Of a stretch of 64,000 nt of DNA, positions 24,801 through 32,679 are shown piece after piece. The notes under the pieces were generated by a model. It saw only the letters and a list, made by a program, of their open reading frames with translations, did no database searches and was not told where the DNA came from. Source of the DNA: Ephydatia muelleri (Eukaryota; Porifera; Demospongiae; Spongillida; Spongillidae). The first letter of the stretch is position 1. Every line of letters starts with the position of its first letter. Position numbers and translations under genes: made by a program. The DNA is taken from assembly GCA_013339895.1 (NCBI GenBank), contig JABACO010000002.1, positions 6,902,686-6,966,685 on the forward strand. The letters are read 5' to 3'.

Positions 24801-27242
24801 CCAAAATGCAATTCTGGTTTTACTATAGAACAGCTGGTTTAATTTACCACATGTGAAACTTATTTAAGGCTTAAACTTCAATAACTACAGTGTACCTGTA
24901 CATGTAACCTTAGTACGATTCAATTTATGATACAACTTGCTGGGGCTCCAAACCTGCCTTCCTGGAGTTGGTGTAACACCTCCCCCCTGCCATCCCCACT
25001 GCCCCCCCCCCCCCGCCCCCACTCATTGGCCGGAAATTTTTTTCCATCCCTCTTGAGGTTTCTTTTTTCACTACTGTGACTACATATGGCTTGTTACATG
25101 CATCATTCTGCACAGACTGTAAATATCCTGGCTTATGCCAAGACCAACTCAACACATCACGTGTGTAGGTAAATACAAAGCCACATGTTCAGTACTGGTA
25201 CATGTATATCTAACTAAACGAAGGATGCAGTTCACAACACACCAAGTATTTGATACATGTACATCTACCATATCCATGCATGAATGCAATATGCTGATTA
25301 CGAAATTATACAGGAACAATACATGTATGTGTATGTCAATGTTAAGATGGACCACATTACAGGAATTGGCAATACACATGTACATGTACTGTACATATAC
25401 TACATGTATGTGCTAATTTCATTAACAGTCAATTTAATATCCTGCATGAAACACACATCACTTTACATACATGTACATGTACAGGTTATCTGTATGTAAA
25501 GAACCCCTGAGTCTAATCAAAGCTGCAATCATTCCACAAACACACTCACCTAAAACACACATCCTTTCCACAATGGTGGAGAGAGATGGTTCCTCTTTCA
25601 ATACCTCCATGAACACCTGGAACATTGAAGGGTCTGTGGTCACCTGAGCCTCCACTGCATTGATGAGGATTTCATTCTTCCTCTTTGTGATCAGGTCTCT
25701 CTGTTGTATCTCATCCCTCACAGTCTGAGAGATTAATCCTTTGGAGTACAGTGAACCGGCCAGACCAGCAGGATCCTGAATAGTGCCCACCAGATCACTG
25801 TAGTGGTTCTTCAATGAATCAACTGAATTTGAAAACAGGAGTACATTATCAAACATGAATATGTTGCAATCAGAAGTGTTACAGAAAAAAATTCATTGTA
25901 ATAATATGCACATCGTAGAGTAATAATATATCCTTATTCATAACAATCGTGAAGGATACATGTAAGTTATAGTAATAAATCACTAATGAGACATTAAAAA
26001 CTCTTTAAATCAGGTAACAACAAGTCATTACTGTATTTTGAAAACATGACTTCAATTGTTAGAAGTTGTAAAAGGATGAAATCATGCTTCTACAGTCAAT
26101 CAACAACTGCATGTACATTTTTTTAATCCACAAAAGCTTACCTGTATGGGTCATTCCTGCTGGAGTCTTCTCTTTGGTCTTCTGTTCATGACGTTGCAGA
26201 AGTGTGTTGGTTAGTGCAGTGTATACCTCAGTCAGAGTCTGTGGGGGTTTTCCTTTGTACTCTTTAAATAGCTCTACAACAATGGCACAGTTGATGGGAA
26301 TATACATCAAACTGTGGATGTGAGGACGATGTTCAATGTATGGCTTGAACCTTTCCTTCAGTTGTAAGTTGTGCTTGAAGGCATGCTCAACATATTCTCG
26401 GATCTCCTTCTCACTGAATCCAACAACTTCAATGTACTGACACTTTGCTCGAATCCTACACAACTGATAAAGGTTCCTGTTGGCTGAAGGACGACTAGTC
26501 ACAAGTATAGTCAGTTTAGGAAGTTCCTTCCCTTTTATGATACGAGCAAATATTGACTGATCTCCAATTTGAAGTTCTGAAGACAGTTCATCATATCCAT
26601 CCAGAATCAGCAACACGTTCTCCCCCAGAGTACTGGCCATCCACTTGCTAACTGACTGCTGTATGTCTGGATCTGGATGACAGAAAAGCTCTGATATGGT
26701 GTGTGCCTTCTGCACCCTCTCATCCCTCAAACGCAGCACAATAACCAGCTGGAAGTGTTGAAGGATTTCCTTCTTTCCCCAACGTCGTCCCAGCTGCCAG
26801 GCTAAGGTGGACTTGCCAACACCAGGAATCCCTTCCACAATGATGCAGCTAGCCAATGTACCATCTTCAAACCTGCCAATCTGCACATTGAATGAGTATG
26901 GCATTGTGAATGTACAAAATATCAACTGACCTTTTCCATTTCAATTGTGTGTTTCGTTCTCTTAATAAACTCAAGATTTCCATTTATCATAGCTTTGGTA
27001 CACTCATCTTCTTTCATAAAATCTTCTACTTTCACCACTGTAGCCAGTTTAATGTACTCCTTAAATTGGACAGGTGGCCACTGGTCTTCTGCTACTGGTA
27101 CAAGTTCATATGAAGTTGCCAAAAACATCTTAAATTGCTCCACATCGTGTGATACTATACAAAACATGTATGCGATAGAATTACGATGAACAAATGTGAT
27201 TACATCAGTATTTGTACAGTTACACTTACATTTGTTTCCCAT
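3175..27242 (-). CDS. NLR-type immune receptor gene, nine-exon model (~925 aa)
   Basis: Predicted exons on the minus strand are 27242-26931 (contains an optional intron), 26880-26142, 25822-25550, 23557-23411, 23172-22597, 19169-19002, 7668-7501, 6959-6792 and 3476-3175. All have GT-AG borders. From the second exon onward every junction is phase 1, and with the optional 75-bp intron (27229-27155) removed the sum is 2,778 bp, exactly 926 codons including the stop. Domain order is a short N-terminus starting MGN, NACHT NTPase (about residues 80-325), death-fold (326-416), winged-helix/helical region (417-600) and LRRs to the end. NLRs of this kind are cytosolic sensors that oligomerise through NACHT and bind ligands or partners through LRRs. 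The long introns (22.6 to 19.2 kb and 19.0 to 7.7 kb) hold the foldback block and retroelements. Joining exons across 11 kb is inference; the cassettes might belong to another paralogue. Confidence 0.55.
4295..5900 (-). mobile_element. Decayed Ty3/Gypsy retrotransposon: RNase H tail, integrase, C-terminal tail
   Basis: Read on the minus strand from 5900 downward, fragments in shifting frames give the end of an RNase H region (about 5890-5560). Next comes an integrase catalytic segment (5252-5055, with [25 protein letters not shown] in the typical D...DAYSKYP context). The integrase C-terminal domain follows (4730-4500, [14 protein letters not shown], then [11 protein letters not shown]), then a proline/arginine-rich tail ending at 4295 ([16 protein letters not shown]). 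The RNase H to integrase order is the usual Ty3/Gypsy one. Several frameshifts separate the pieces, and gag, protease and most of the RT are missing. Just upstream (5860-6050) lies a leader-like segment similar to 12560-12780, suggesting an internal deletion brought leader and RNase H together. It sits in an intron of the LRR gene and is not functional. Confidence 0.8.
6059..6128. repeat. Short hairpin, 27-bp arms
   Basis: Arms 6059-6085 and 6102-6128 are reverse complements with two mismatches (GTCACAAGAAATC... / ...GATTTCTAGTGAC) around a 16-bp loop. It may be a tiny MITE or a stem in the flanking intron. Confidence 0.65.
6240..7140 (-). repeat. Segmental duplication module A around an LRR exon
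   Basis: Intronic DNA on both sides of exon 6792-6959 is duplicated. The 6240-6480 part (GTGCACCCCATGCCTCTG..., ...CTACTCAACTCTTCAAG) matches 18400-18640, and a diverged truncated copy lies at 20150-20345. The 6960-7140 part (GTGTGAAGAGAGACACA..., ...GTGTGCTAGGTGAAGG) matches 7670-7850 and 19170-19350. The duplicated unit is therefore the exon plus several hundred bases of intron, not the exon alone. Confidence 0.8.
6792..6959 (-). CDS. LRR cassette exon A (168 bp, phase 1-1)
   Basis: The acceptor is TTCACACAG above 6959 and the donor is GTAAGAATG below 6792. The 56 residues form two LRRs of about 28 residues: [13 protein letters not shown] and [13 protein letters not shown], followed by DNKRASCL. 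Both splice phases are 1, so the exon can be added or skipped without shifting frame. Compared with the copies at 7501-7668 and 19002-19169, differences cluster at the x positions of LxxLxLxx[N/C], which face the ligand surface in RI-type LRRs. Confidence 0.8.
7208..7466. repeat. 34-bp minisatellite, about 7.6 copies
   Basis: Tandem units of the form CACATGTACACACCCACAAT followed by CCCTTKCCACTCCA, with two or three variants (TCTCTTTCC, TCCATGACA). It lies in the intron beside LRR exon B. Open frames on both strands (His/Thr-rich, or Cys/Val/Gly-rich) are repeat artefacts. Confidence 0.95.
7501..7668 (-). CDS. LRR cassette exon B (168 bp, phase 1-1)
   Basis: Same borders, length and phase as cassettes A and C. 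Its two LRRs read [13 protein letters not shown] and [13 protein letters not shown]. Relative to exon A there are about 12 nucleotide differences, roughly ten of which change the amino acid. Most are in the predicted beta-strand faces, while the helix segment ([15 protein letters not shown]) is nearly unchanged. Flanking intron DNA is co-duplicated to about 7850, with another module piece at about 8205-8330. Confidence 0.8.
10342..11631. mobile_element. hAT element inserted in the Gypsy relic, 1,290 bp
   Basis: Termini match as inverted repeats: CAGGCCCGGCGGAA at 10342 and the complement of CAGGGCCGGCGGAA ending at 11631, followed inward by related GGGCTATAG/GGCTATAG blocks. Flanking bases both contain GAACCA, a possible remnant of the expected 8-bp target duplication, not exact. 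The interior codes on the minus strand for a hAT transposase fragment (separate entry). At 1.3 kb it is much shorter than autonomous hATs, so it is an internally deleted copy. Confidence 0.75.
10411..11430 (-). pseudogene. hAT transposase fragment (TTF zinc finger plus DUF4371-type core), broken
   Basis: Reading down the minus strand, a TTF-type zinc-finger block (11430-11290) contains [14 protein letters not shown] and VFCHTCVKA. After a frameshift near 11230 an open frame runs to 10598 with typical DUF4371/hAT sequence ([33 protein letters not shown]). A single TGA follows, then the same frame continues with the conserved [15 protein letters not shown] block to about 10411. The first catalytic aspartate region (MADETTD) is present. 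The C-terminal third, including the dimerisation region, is absent. In intact form such a protein would cut and paste DNA; here the frameshift, stop and truncation make it inactive. Confidence 0.85.
12560..12780 (-). repeat. Leader-like repeat shared by both Gypsy relics
   Basis: This segment (GTACACCACGCGTTCGACAA..., AAAATCCACAAGCA..., CTAATGGTGTCTCAATA) aligns with 5860-6050 in the same orientation at the upstream end of both Gypsy relics. It is probably LTR or 5' leader sequence. Exact LTR edges were not determined. Confidence 0.5.
13720..13880. repeat. (TG)n-rich microsatellite
   Basis: Interrupted TG repeats (TGTGTGTG, TGTCTGTG). Both strands are open for 60-70 codons with Cys/Val or His/Thr bias; not coding. 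Confidence 0.9.
14178..14318. repeat. (CA)n microsatellite
   Basis: A long, nearly uninterrupted CA run, then CACATACATG variants. It pairs with the TG array at 15430-15835 in the opposite arm of the palindromic block. Confidence 0.95.
14526..14765. repeat. (GA)n purine-rich microsatellite
   Basis: GAGAGA runs interrupted by TAGAGG and GATAGAGAG; it marks the centre of the palindromic block. Confidence 0.9.
15430..15835. repeat. (TG)n microsatellite with GTATGG interruptions
   Basis: About 400 bp of TG repeats broken by regularly spaced GTATGG, forming a higher-order repeat. Long open frames on both strands (Cys/Val-rich; His/Thr-rich) are artefacts of the dinucleotide. Confidence 0.95.
16060..17270. 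repeat. Tandem modules of a ~230-300 bp unit with CA tracts
   Basis: A unit beginning near GCATAGAGGAATGGTC, then CAGACCTTTGGATTGTAGAG, then ATYACACACAGATTAATACAC and a CA-rich tail, recurs at about 16075, 16320, 16540, 16850 and 17150. Each unit ends with GTGTGCATGGCAATGGATG. Inverted or partial copies occur at 13880-13950 and 14770-14990. Confidence 0.75.
18400..18990 (-). repeat. Segmental duplication module C (intron side)
   Basis: This region matches 6240-6780 base for base with small gaps and continues through LRR cassette C and its other flank (to about 19350). No coding sequence of its own. Confidence 0.8.
19002..19169 (-). CDS. LRR cassette exon C (168 bp, phase 1-1)
   Basis: Acceptor and donor are identical to those of cassettes A and B. 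Its LRRs read [13 protein letters not shown] and [13 protein letters not shown]. It is the cassette closest to the NACHT half of the gene and lies about 550 bp outside the part of the left arm whose mirror copy is inside this window. Its counterpart in the other copy would be just past base 64,000. Confidence 0.8.
20150..20345. repeat. Truncated copy of the LRR-flanking module
   Basis: The GCATGTGCACCCCATGTCTC... to GTTCAGTGTCTAATAATA segment is a diverged copy of 6290-6460 and 18440-18625, cut off before any LRR exon. The mirror copy is at about 63,378-63,575. Confidence 0.75.
20382..20500. mobile_element. 119-bp hairpin MITE-like palindrome (left copy)
   Basis: Near-perfect inverted arms of about 48 bp beginning GCAAAGTAATTGCATATTT and including GTTACGCGCCATTAACGTATTA, around a 22-bp loop. 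The loop orientation is the same in the mirror copy at 63223-63341. The CG-rich core stands out from the AT-rich surroundings. No clear TSD. Confidence 0.75.
20500..20850. repeat. Interspersed repeat (GTCCGATACCC family), copy 1
   Basis: The block with TGTATCTGTATAATGG, ...GATTTGGACACTCCTACCTG, ...GGTATCGGACCTTGTAA and a downstream TTAATATTTCGGAAGATA matches diverged copies at 27795-28115 and 40369-40575 plus 41395-41500. A mirror copy lies at about 62870-63222. No coding capacity; SINE, MITE or other origin not determined. Confidence 0.6.
21319..21630. other. Overlapping open frames, strand undecided (left copy)
   Basis: The minus strand has a 103-codon frame (21630-21319) preceded by a good acceptor (TTCTCTTGGCAG). 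The plus strand has an 81-codon frame (21338-21583) inside a longer interrupted coding-like stretch from about 20980. Both look like ordinary protein and I recognise neither. The copies differ by three nearby changes that alter residues on both strands, so they do not decide. Upstream, near 21168, the left copy lacks two bases (CC) present in the right copy, shifting the plus frame. The mirror copy is 62090-62401. Confidence 0.3.
22597..23172 (-). CDS. NLR exon: winged-helix/helical region plus first LRRs (left copy)
   Basis: A 576-bp phase 1-1 exon. The acceptor is TATATCCATCAG; the donor is GTAAGTCCTG. It encodes [10 protein letters not shown], then [20 protein letters not shown] (the conserved NLR 'F-H-x-T-x-Q-E-F' helix) and a helical linker to about residue 115. 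Three LRR segments follow: [33 protein letters not shown] and [11 protein letters not shown]. The first part is almost identical to the right copy, whereas the LRR part is strongly diverged (see findings). Confidence 0.85.
23411..23557 (-). CDS. NLR exon: helical segment before the winged helix (left copy)
   Basis: A 147-bp phase 1-1 exon, acceptor CTTCCGTCACAG, donor GTATGCCAG. It encodes 49 residues including [19 protein letters not shown] and the tail DNIESLG. This corresponds to the 'L..LA..G' helix that follows the NTPase in NLR proteins and leads into GLL..VP of the next exon. Confidence 0.75.
24006..24140 (+). CDS. Small terminal exon on the strand opposite the NLR (left copy)
   Basis: The acceptor TTTTGTAATGCAG precedes 45 codons in phase 0 ending in TAG (24138-24140). 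The peptide is acidic/basic and probably helical ([19 protein letters not shown], then [13 protein letters not shown]). It is conserved in the mirror copy (59563-59697) with two or three substitutions and an intact frame and stop. It lies inside an intron of the NLR gene, antisense to it. Upstream exons were not found, and I do not recognise the protein. Confidence 0.4.
   Translation: MVGLGVKIKFEYQGREVDDLKDKLRAALDVNALCATARQLLCSL
25550..25822 (-). CDS. NLR exon: death-fold (CARD/DEATH-like) domain (left copy)
   Basis: A 273-bp phase 1-1 exon (acceptor TTCAAATTCAG, donor GTGAGTGTG) encoding 91 residues. The pattern [20 protein letters not shown], then [15 protein letters not shown], ...[17 protein letters not shown] and [11 protein letters not shown] is that of the six-helix CARD/DEATH-like domains found in sponge NLRs and related proteins, which recruit partners by like-like contacts. 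In this gene it sits after, not before, the NACHT NTPase. It could also be the first exon of a separate gene. The 2.0-kb stretch to the next exon (23,557) holds only the antisense exon. Confidence 0.75.
26142..26880 (-). CDS. NLR exon: NACHT NTPase domain (left copy)
   Basis: A 739-bp exon entering in phase 0 after a 50-bp intron (26930-26881) and leaving in phase 1 at GTAAGC. Visible motifs are Walker [10 protein letters not shown], Walker [11 protein letters not shown] with the NACHT-type small residue and acidic pair, and sensor-1 [11 protein letters not shown] winged segment ([17 protein letters not shown]) follows, then helices with [14 protein letters not shown] and TLTEVYTAL. All key nucleotide-binding residues are intact. 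The right copy encodes the identical protein over this exon. Confidence 0.93.
26931..27242 (-). CDS. NLR N-terminal exon region (left copy)
   Basis: ATG at 27242 begins MGNK. Two readings fit: an unspliced 104-codon exon, or a short first exon ending at 27230 followed by a 75-bp intron (27229-27155, GTAAGT...TATAG) and an exon from 27154. Both keep frame into the NACHT exon. The C-terminal part ([18 protein letters not shown], ...[13 protein letters not shown]) is a typical linker before NACHT. MGN at the very start is a possible N-myristoylation context. No N-terminal death-fold is visible here. The donor at 26930 is GTCAGT. Confidence 0.65.
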
Positions 27243-27794
27243 GTGGGCTGTATGGCTGGAATAATAATGAAAGTGAAATTACTTACTGCACACAGCATAA
27301 TTAATGGCAGCATATGCTGTACACATACACATCACTGCATAATGTTGATACCAGTACTGAACTCCAACTCATGCATATATGTACCAACTTGTCAGAGATC
27401 ACACACCACTTGGACTAAGCATTATTGAACCACTCACGTTTTGGCAACTGTACTGCTCACTGGTTTTGATAATTATTAATTGCAGCCCAAATGTATCATC
27501 ATGCATGAAATGCACATCAAGTCCCATTAACAAACTATTATGAACCAAAGTACGTGTATGTGTATATAAGAATACAGTGGTATTTATAGTTGATACTGTA
27601 CATGTACTTGCACATGCATGCATATCATACTTTCATCTACACGATCCATGTTCTACGTTGAAATGAAAGTAACGTACTGAATATAGCGTAACGCTACAAC
27701 TTTAATCGAAGCACTGTTGGTAATACCAACAATAGTACCGAGAGTAAGCCTCCCTCTTTGTTTTCAAGATGCAGACAAATAAAGAAACGAGCAT

Positions 27795-28115
27795 TAACTT
27801 TGCACAGCGGTATCTCCGTAATGGAATGCTAAACATTAACAAACAAAACAAGTCAATAGCCACACATACATGTACACACCGAATTTGAAATGATTTGAAC
27901 GCTCCTACATGATGTTTTGAACCCACGGGATATCGGACTTCATAATTTCGAAACTGTGCTTGTGCAAGACATTGAAAAATAAATTTTCTCATAGAGAAAA
28001 GTTTTGGTATGTACTAAGCATTGAAAATAGCAAATTCATAGCATTTATGGTTCGAAAGATAGTGAAGTGAATTGGACATATAAATTCATAAGGGTCAAAA
28101 CCTCGTGGCATGTTC
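27795..28115. repeat. Interspersed repeat (GTCCGATACCC family), copy 2
   Basis: Contains TTTGCACAGCGGTATCTCCG, GATTTGAACGCTCCTACATG, GGGATATCGGACTTCATAA and the distal block GCATTTATGGTTCGAAAG. The mirror copy is at about 55,660-55,915. The remaining DNA from 27,250 to 29,950 shows no recognisable gene apart from a 107-codon open frame (28911-29234) also kept in the mirror copy, of unknown meaning. Confidence 0.6.
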
Positions 28116-29949
28116 CATATATTTGTTCATACTTTTGTATTCATATTTTGGAATGAGTGTAGTGATGTAGCTAATCTTTCTGCTCAGAATTGAGACAGAG
28201 ACCTAAACAAAGACCGGAAGTGTTCATGGAATGTGACTTCTGCACGGTGCTTCAGTGTCAAGATCTAAGACTCAACAGTACACAGTGTAAGCTGTTGGCG
28301 AGTACAACAACATATCAGATCAAGAACTCTAGAATAATACCGGATGATTCCTAGCATAATTATATAAAGAAATTTTCAATTCCATGGACTTGACTTTAAT
28401 TGCCCAAAACTTTGTTTTATGTTCAGCAAATGTTGACAATATTTCGGTCATTATATGTAATGAGCTTAAGTAAAAATAATAATGCGCAAAAATATAACTG
28501 TAGCATTCAATCCAGCTGACACATCCATCCATCCGCCAGACCAATTACAAAAAGCTTCCGCCACCTTGCCATACATCATTGTTTGTTTTCAGAACATATC
28601 AACATCCAGCCACTTTTTGGACTGCTCTCTGCAGAGACTACTCAGTACTGTACGTAACAATGTACCTGACAGTCAAATGAGCTAAATGTCGTGGCTACAC
28701 TGTGCATCCTAGAAAATCTACATATAAATAATACATACATACAGTGTATAAGTACAACACAAATGTGTATCATTGTTATTAAAACTACACTGCACAAAAT
28801 CAAACCAACAGTTCAGTTCTAACTATGCACTATATGTCATTCCCTCTCTGAAATGGCCCTAACCACTGATCTCACTAGGGATATATTGAGATGGCTTCTA
28901 TGATGTTGTTTTGGGATTGGCCTGCATGGCTGATGGCAAGCTAAGAGGCTTGGCCGGAGAGTTTCTCCTACTGAAATGGGACTACCATGTGGGGGGGGGG
29001 TCTCCACGTCCTTCCTTATATTTGTTACCCTTCATCAGCCTGACTCCTTCCAAAATAGCTGACACGAACATAGGGACCTTTCCACAATCCAAGATGTTCA
29101 CGACATGCACCCTTACACGAGAAGCACCGATGTGGGCTGAGTGGAAGGGCCTGAAGAGCCGTTATTATCGCGACGTACATGTAGCGCTGATCGAGGTGTT
29201 CAGCATTAAAGTGAGTGACGCTCTAATATGGTGACACTGTGTGTCTTTCCAATGCCATTATAAATACATTATCTGGCATATCCAAGTATAGCGGCGGCAA
29301 AGATGATTGCATATCAACGCTCTAAAATAGTTTTGCTACCTAAAGGCGATACACCTTGCGATCACTCGTGATGATGAGGTAACATTATATAATACTATGA
29401 TACACAGGATCCATCCTCGTGACCGAGTTACCATAAAACGCCAAATCATATCAACACACAGTGACTATGTAAGTGACCACTACTTGTCTAAAGACATACA
29501 ATAAAATTCGTACCTAATCGCGTTACCAGGGCAGTTGTTGTTTCAGTTGGAATCACCTGTGGTTGGACCAGAGATGGGACTTGCTATTCGTCCCGTAAAC
29601 GAATATGCCGCACCCTTCTCCAAATATTGATGAGGCTTATACGGTACATGTAATGAGATGCAAAGTAGTGCACTACAGCATCAATCAGGGAATAATTAAC
29701 TTTTTAAATTTTAATAAAATAGTTCCCCCCCCTCCCCCCCCAAAAAAAGAAAAGAAAAAACGTGGCCACCATCACATTTACAAGTTAAAATATTTTTACA
29801 TCCACCTGTATTTACGCCTTTGCGAGTACGCGTTCTGGCATATACATGTATTAAATATACAGGTCAGCATGGAGGAGGTGTTGACATCCCGTATCCATCA
29901 AAAGGTGCTGTCCAATAAGAATGATAACCATCTGTTCAATATACTCTAT

Positions 29950-30385
29950 AAGCAATTATGATATCTGCCGCAGATAGAGCACGCCTTCTCTCTGTCTCCT
30001 CCCCTCATGCTGCATCTTGGGTGTCAGTCATTCCCTCGGAGGGGCTAGGCCTTCATCTCCAGCCTTCAGAGTTCCAGGTGGCCATCAAGTGGTGGCTGCC
30101 CTAGACACCTCAGAAATGTAGCTCAATTTGCCTTCTGTGTCCTGGGAGAGTACTTGATCCCCTTGGCCATCATGCACTCACCTGCATATGTGGTGGAGAT
30201 TTAGTAACTCGCCACAATAAAGTACGTGACCACCCCTGCTGAAACCTGTTGCAGGGCCCATCTGAGTGTCTGAGTGGAGGCAGGAACCTTACCAAAGACC
30301 ACAGCCACAATCGCCCTGCAGATATCCTAGTACCCAACTGGTCTTTGGGCAGAGATCATCTCTGCTTTGAGTAAGCTAGCGTCAC
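29950..30385 (+). pseudogene. Non-LTR retrotransposon (LINE) C-terminal fragment (left copy)
   Basis: With at least two frame changes and a stop, this reads as the post-RT C-terminal region of a LINE family common in sponge and coral genomes. Blocks are DRARLLSVSSPHAASWVSVI, EFQVAIKWWL, GRVLDPLGHHALTC (a C-x-H-type zinc-binding context), GGDLVTRHNKVRD and NRPADILVPNW. No RT domain accompanies it. It is the same family as the fragment at 44735-45637 but a separate, more broken copy. The mirror copy is about 51,150-51,545. Confidence 0.7.
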
Positions 30386-30904
30386 CAACCCTTGACCAGC
30401 GCCAATTAATTTCATGACGAATGACGTTGCGCTGAGGGTTTTAAAATAATAGACATGTTGAGCTTACAAATGCTAGCGGGCCTTTCTCGAACGCGACGCG
30501 TCCGATGGTGCTTATTTTTTCCTCATGAGACGAGAAGTGTTGTTCTAAACGATCTGTGTCATTTGAGCACTTGGCGTATTTTCACAACCTTGACGAACTT
30601 TGAGTGTGCGTATTTGGAATAGTGAAGCGACGCTCACTCTCGAAGGAGCCCTGACGCCTCAGTTATGTAGGGTACGTGTTCACACTAGCATTGGGATGTA
30701 ATTACACGCATTCACTTTTAGTTTTTTATGGCTGATCGACCACATCGATTCTATAGGCAGCTGAAAAGCTTGATGGTTCCTCAAGCTTCCAGCTGCTAAT
30801 TCGAAATACTGAATCTAAATCACCGCTATTACAGGTATAGATGAAAGGGATCAATGTAATTCCATGCCACAATGATGCAACTCGCTACACGAGTACCATG
30901 TTGC

Positions 30905-31616
30905 TACCTTTCACCACAACCAAGTTCCCCTCTTGTACCACAACCATGTTCCCCTCTTGTACCACAACCGTGTTCCCCTCTTGTACCACAACCATGTTCC
31001 CCTCTTGTGGATGTTCCCCTCTTGTACCACACCCATGTTCCCCTCTTGTACCACAACCATGTTCTCCTCTTGTACCACAACCAAGTTCCCCTCTTGTACC
31101 ACAACCATGTTCCCCTCTTGTACCACAACCGTGTTCCCCTCTTGTACCACAAACATGTTCCCCTCTTGTGCCACAACCATGTTCCCCTCTTGTACCATGA
31201 CCAAGTTCCCCTCTTGTACCACAACCATGTTCCCCTCTTGTACCACATCCACATGTACCACACCCATGTTCCTCTCTTGTACCACACCCATGTTCCTCTC
31301 TTGTACCACACCCATGTTCCCCTCTTGTACCACACCCACGTTCCCCTCTTGTGCCACAACCATGTTCCCCTCTTGTGCCACAACCATGTTCCCCTCTTGT
31401 ATCACAACCATGTTCCCCTTTTGTACCACAACCATGTTCCCCTCTTGTACCACGACCATGTTCCCCTCTTGTACCACGACCAAGTTCCCCTCTTGTACCA
31501 CAACCATGTTCCCCTTATGTACCACAACCCTGTTCCCCTCTTGTACCACAACCATGTTCCCCTCTTGTCCACAACCATGTCCCCTCTTGTACCACACCCA
31601 TGTTCTTCTCTTGTAC
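30905..31616. repeat. 24-bp minisatellite, left copy, truncated by the gap
   Basis: About 30 units of CCACAACCATGTTCCCCTCT-TGTA with variants (CACACCCATG, CACGACC). The array edge (GGTAGC...CACCACAACC) and the first units are the reverse complement of 50,590 downward. The array runs straight into Ns. Confidence 0.95.
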
Positions 31617-31716
31617 NNNNNNNNNNNNNNNNNNNNNNNNNNNNNNNNNNNNNNNNNNNNNNNNNNNNNNNNNNNNNNNNNNNNNNNNNNNNNNNNNNNN
31701 NNNNNNNNNNNNNNNN
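31617..31716. other. Assembly gap (100 N)
   Basis: Exactly 100 N, the conventional placeholder for a scaffold join of unknown size. Sequence on the two sides is unrelated. Confidence 0.98.
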
Positions 31717-32679
31717 TACATGCACGCCGAGACCGTATGGCCTACTACGCTATTATCCAAAGTGTGTACCGGTAACTAGACAGCCAAAACAAGACCTGCG
31801 ATCGTATGGATATGATAATATCATGTCGAATTTGTAACAGAGTAATTAGGGGGCGTTTGCAGACGCAATAGATCTATAACGTCATCTCTGAACTAATATT
31901 AAAATTAAGCGGAGCGGAAAGTAGTCTGCAATCTTGTGAAGAGGAGCTAACCGATTTGCCCAACCTATGGTGACTAACTGGATTCGCGCTGTGTGTAGAA
32001 ACGGTAAGCCGGTTATTGCGGGTTATTATTGCACGTAGCTCAGATAGTATACAAGCACATGTGTTGGTGCGTGTTTTAGTTTTGCCAGTGCGTATATCTT
32101 GCATACTAGTTCGCTTGCCACATATATTGTGGTATTAATTTTTGTATGTACATGTGCTCTATTCTATAAATGGTGACCTTTATTTAGAGTGCATCTGGCT
32201 TGTGATCCAATGGGTGCACTTAGGCAAGAGAATACATATAAGATATGTAGTAGTTGGAATTCATCAGCTGACAAAGTTTGGGCATGGAGAGAACATTGGA
32301 AAGACAATCATTGTAGACAAGTGGGCTGAGAGGCAGGAGATATAAAGGTAAACAGCTTCTGAAATGAAATTAAAAGCGAGACTGATGTAAAAAAAATTCC
32401 CTACACTCAATTCATCCTTAACTGTCCTTGATTTCTAGTTGTGTACAGAGGAGAGAGAGTTGTAATTGTGCAGAGGGAGAATGTGAGATGTTACGAGTGA
32501 GTGCATGAAGGTGGGGCACATGGGAGGTGTAGGGGTATGCAATGTCTTATGAGAGTTAGGGGAGAGGGATATGATAGAATGAGGGGTGGTCCTAGGGGTG
32601 ACAGATCTATGTCTATGGGTAGATTGTTCTCATGAGGACTTGGCAATGATGAGGAAGAAGAGGAGATGGAGGAGCCCTC

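Larger units (their letters stand above)
19723..31616 (+). repeat. Left arm of a large inverted duplication
   Basis: The whole interval is present as a reverse complement at about 50,000-64,000. Base 19723 pairs with 64000, so the arm is cut by the window edge, not by a real boundary. Introns, MITEs, the NLR exons, the LINE piece and the start of the 24-bp minisatellite all match with scattered substitutions and small indels. The main difference is a 2,238-bp transposon present only on the right side between the partners of 29467-29473. The left arm ends in the minisatellite at an N gap. Confidence 0.95.

Noticed and set aside
30841..31837. Open frames of 100-320 codons near the N gap
   Set aside because: Same minisatellite, and some read through the run of N.
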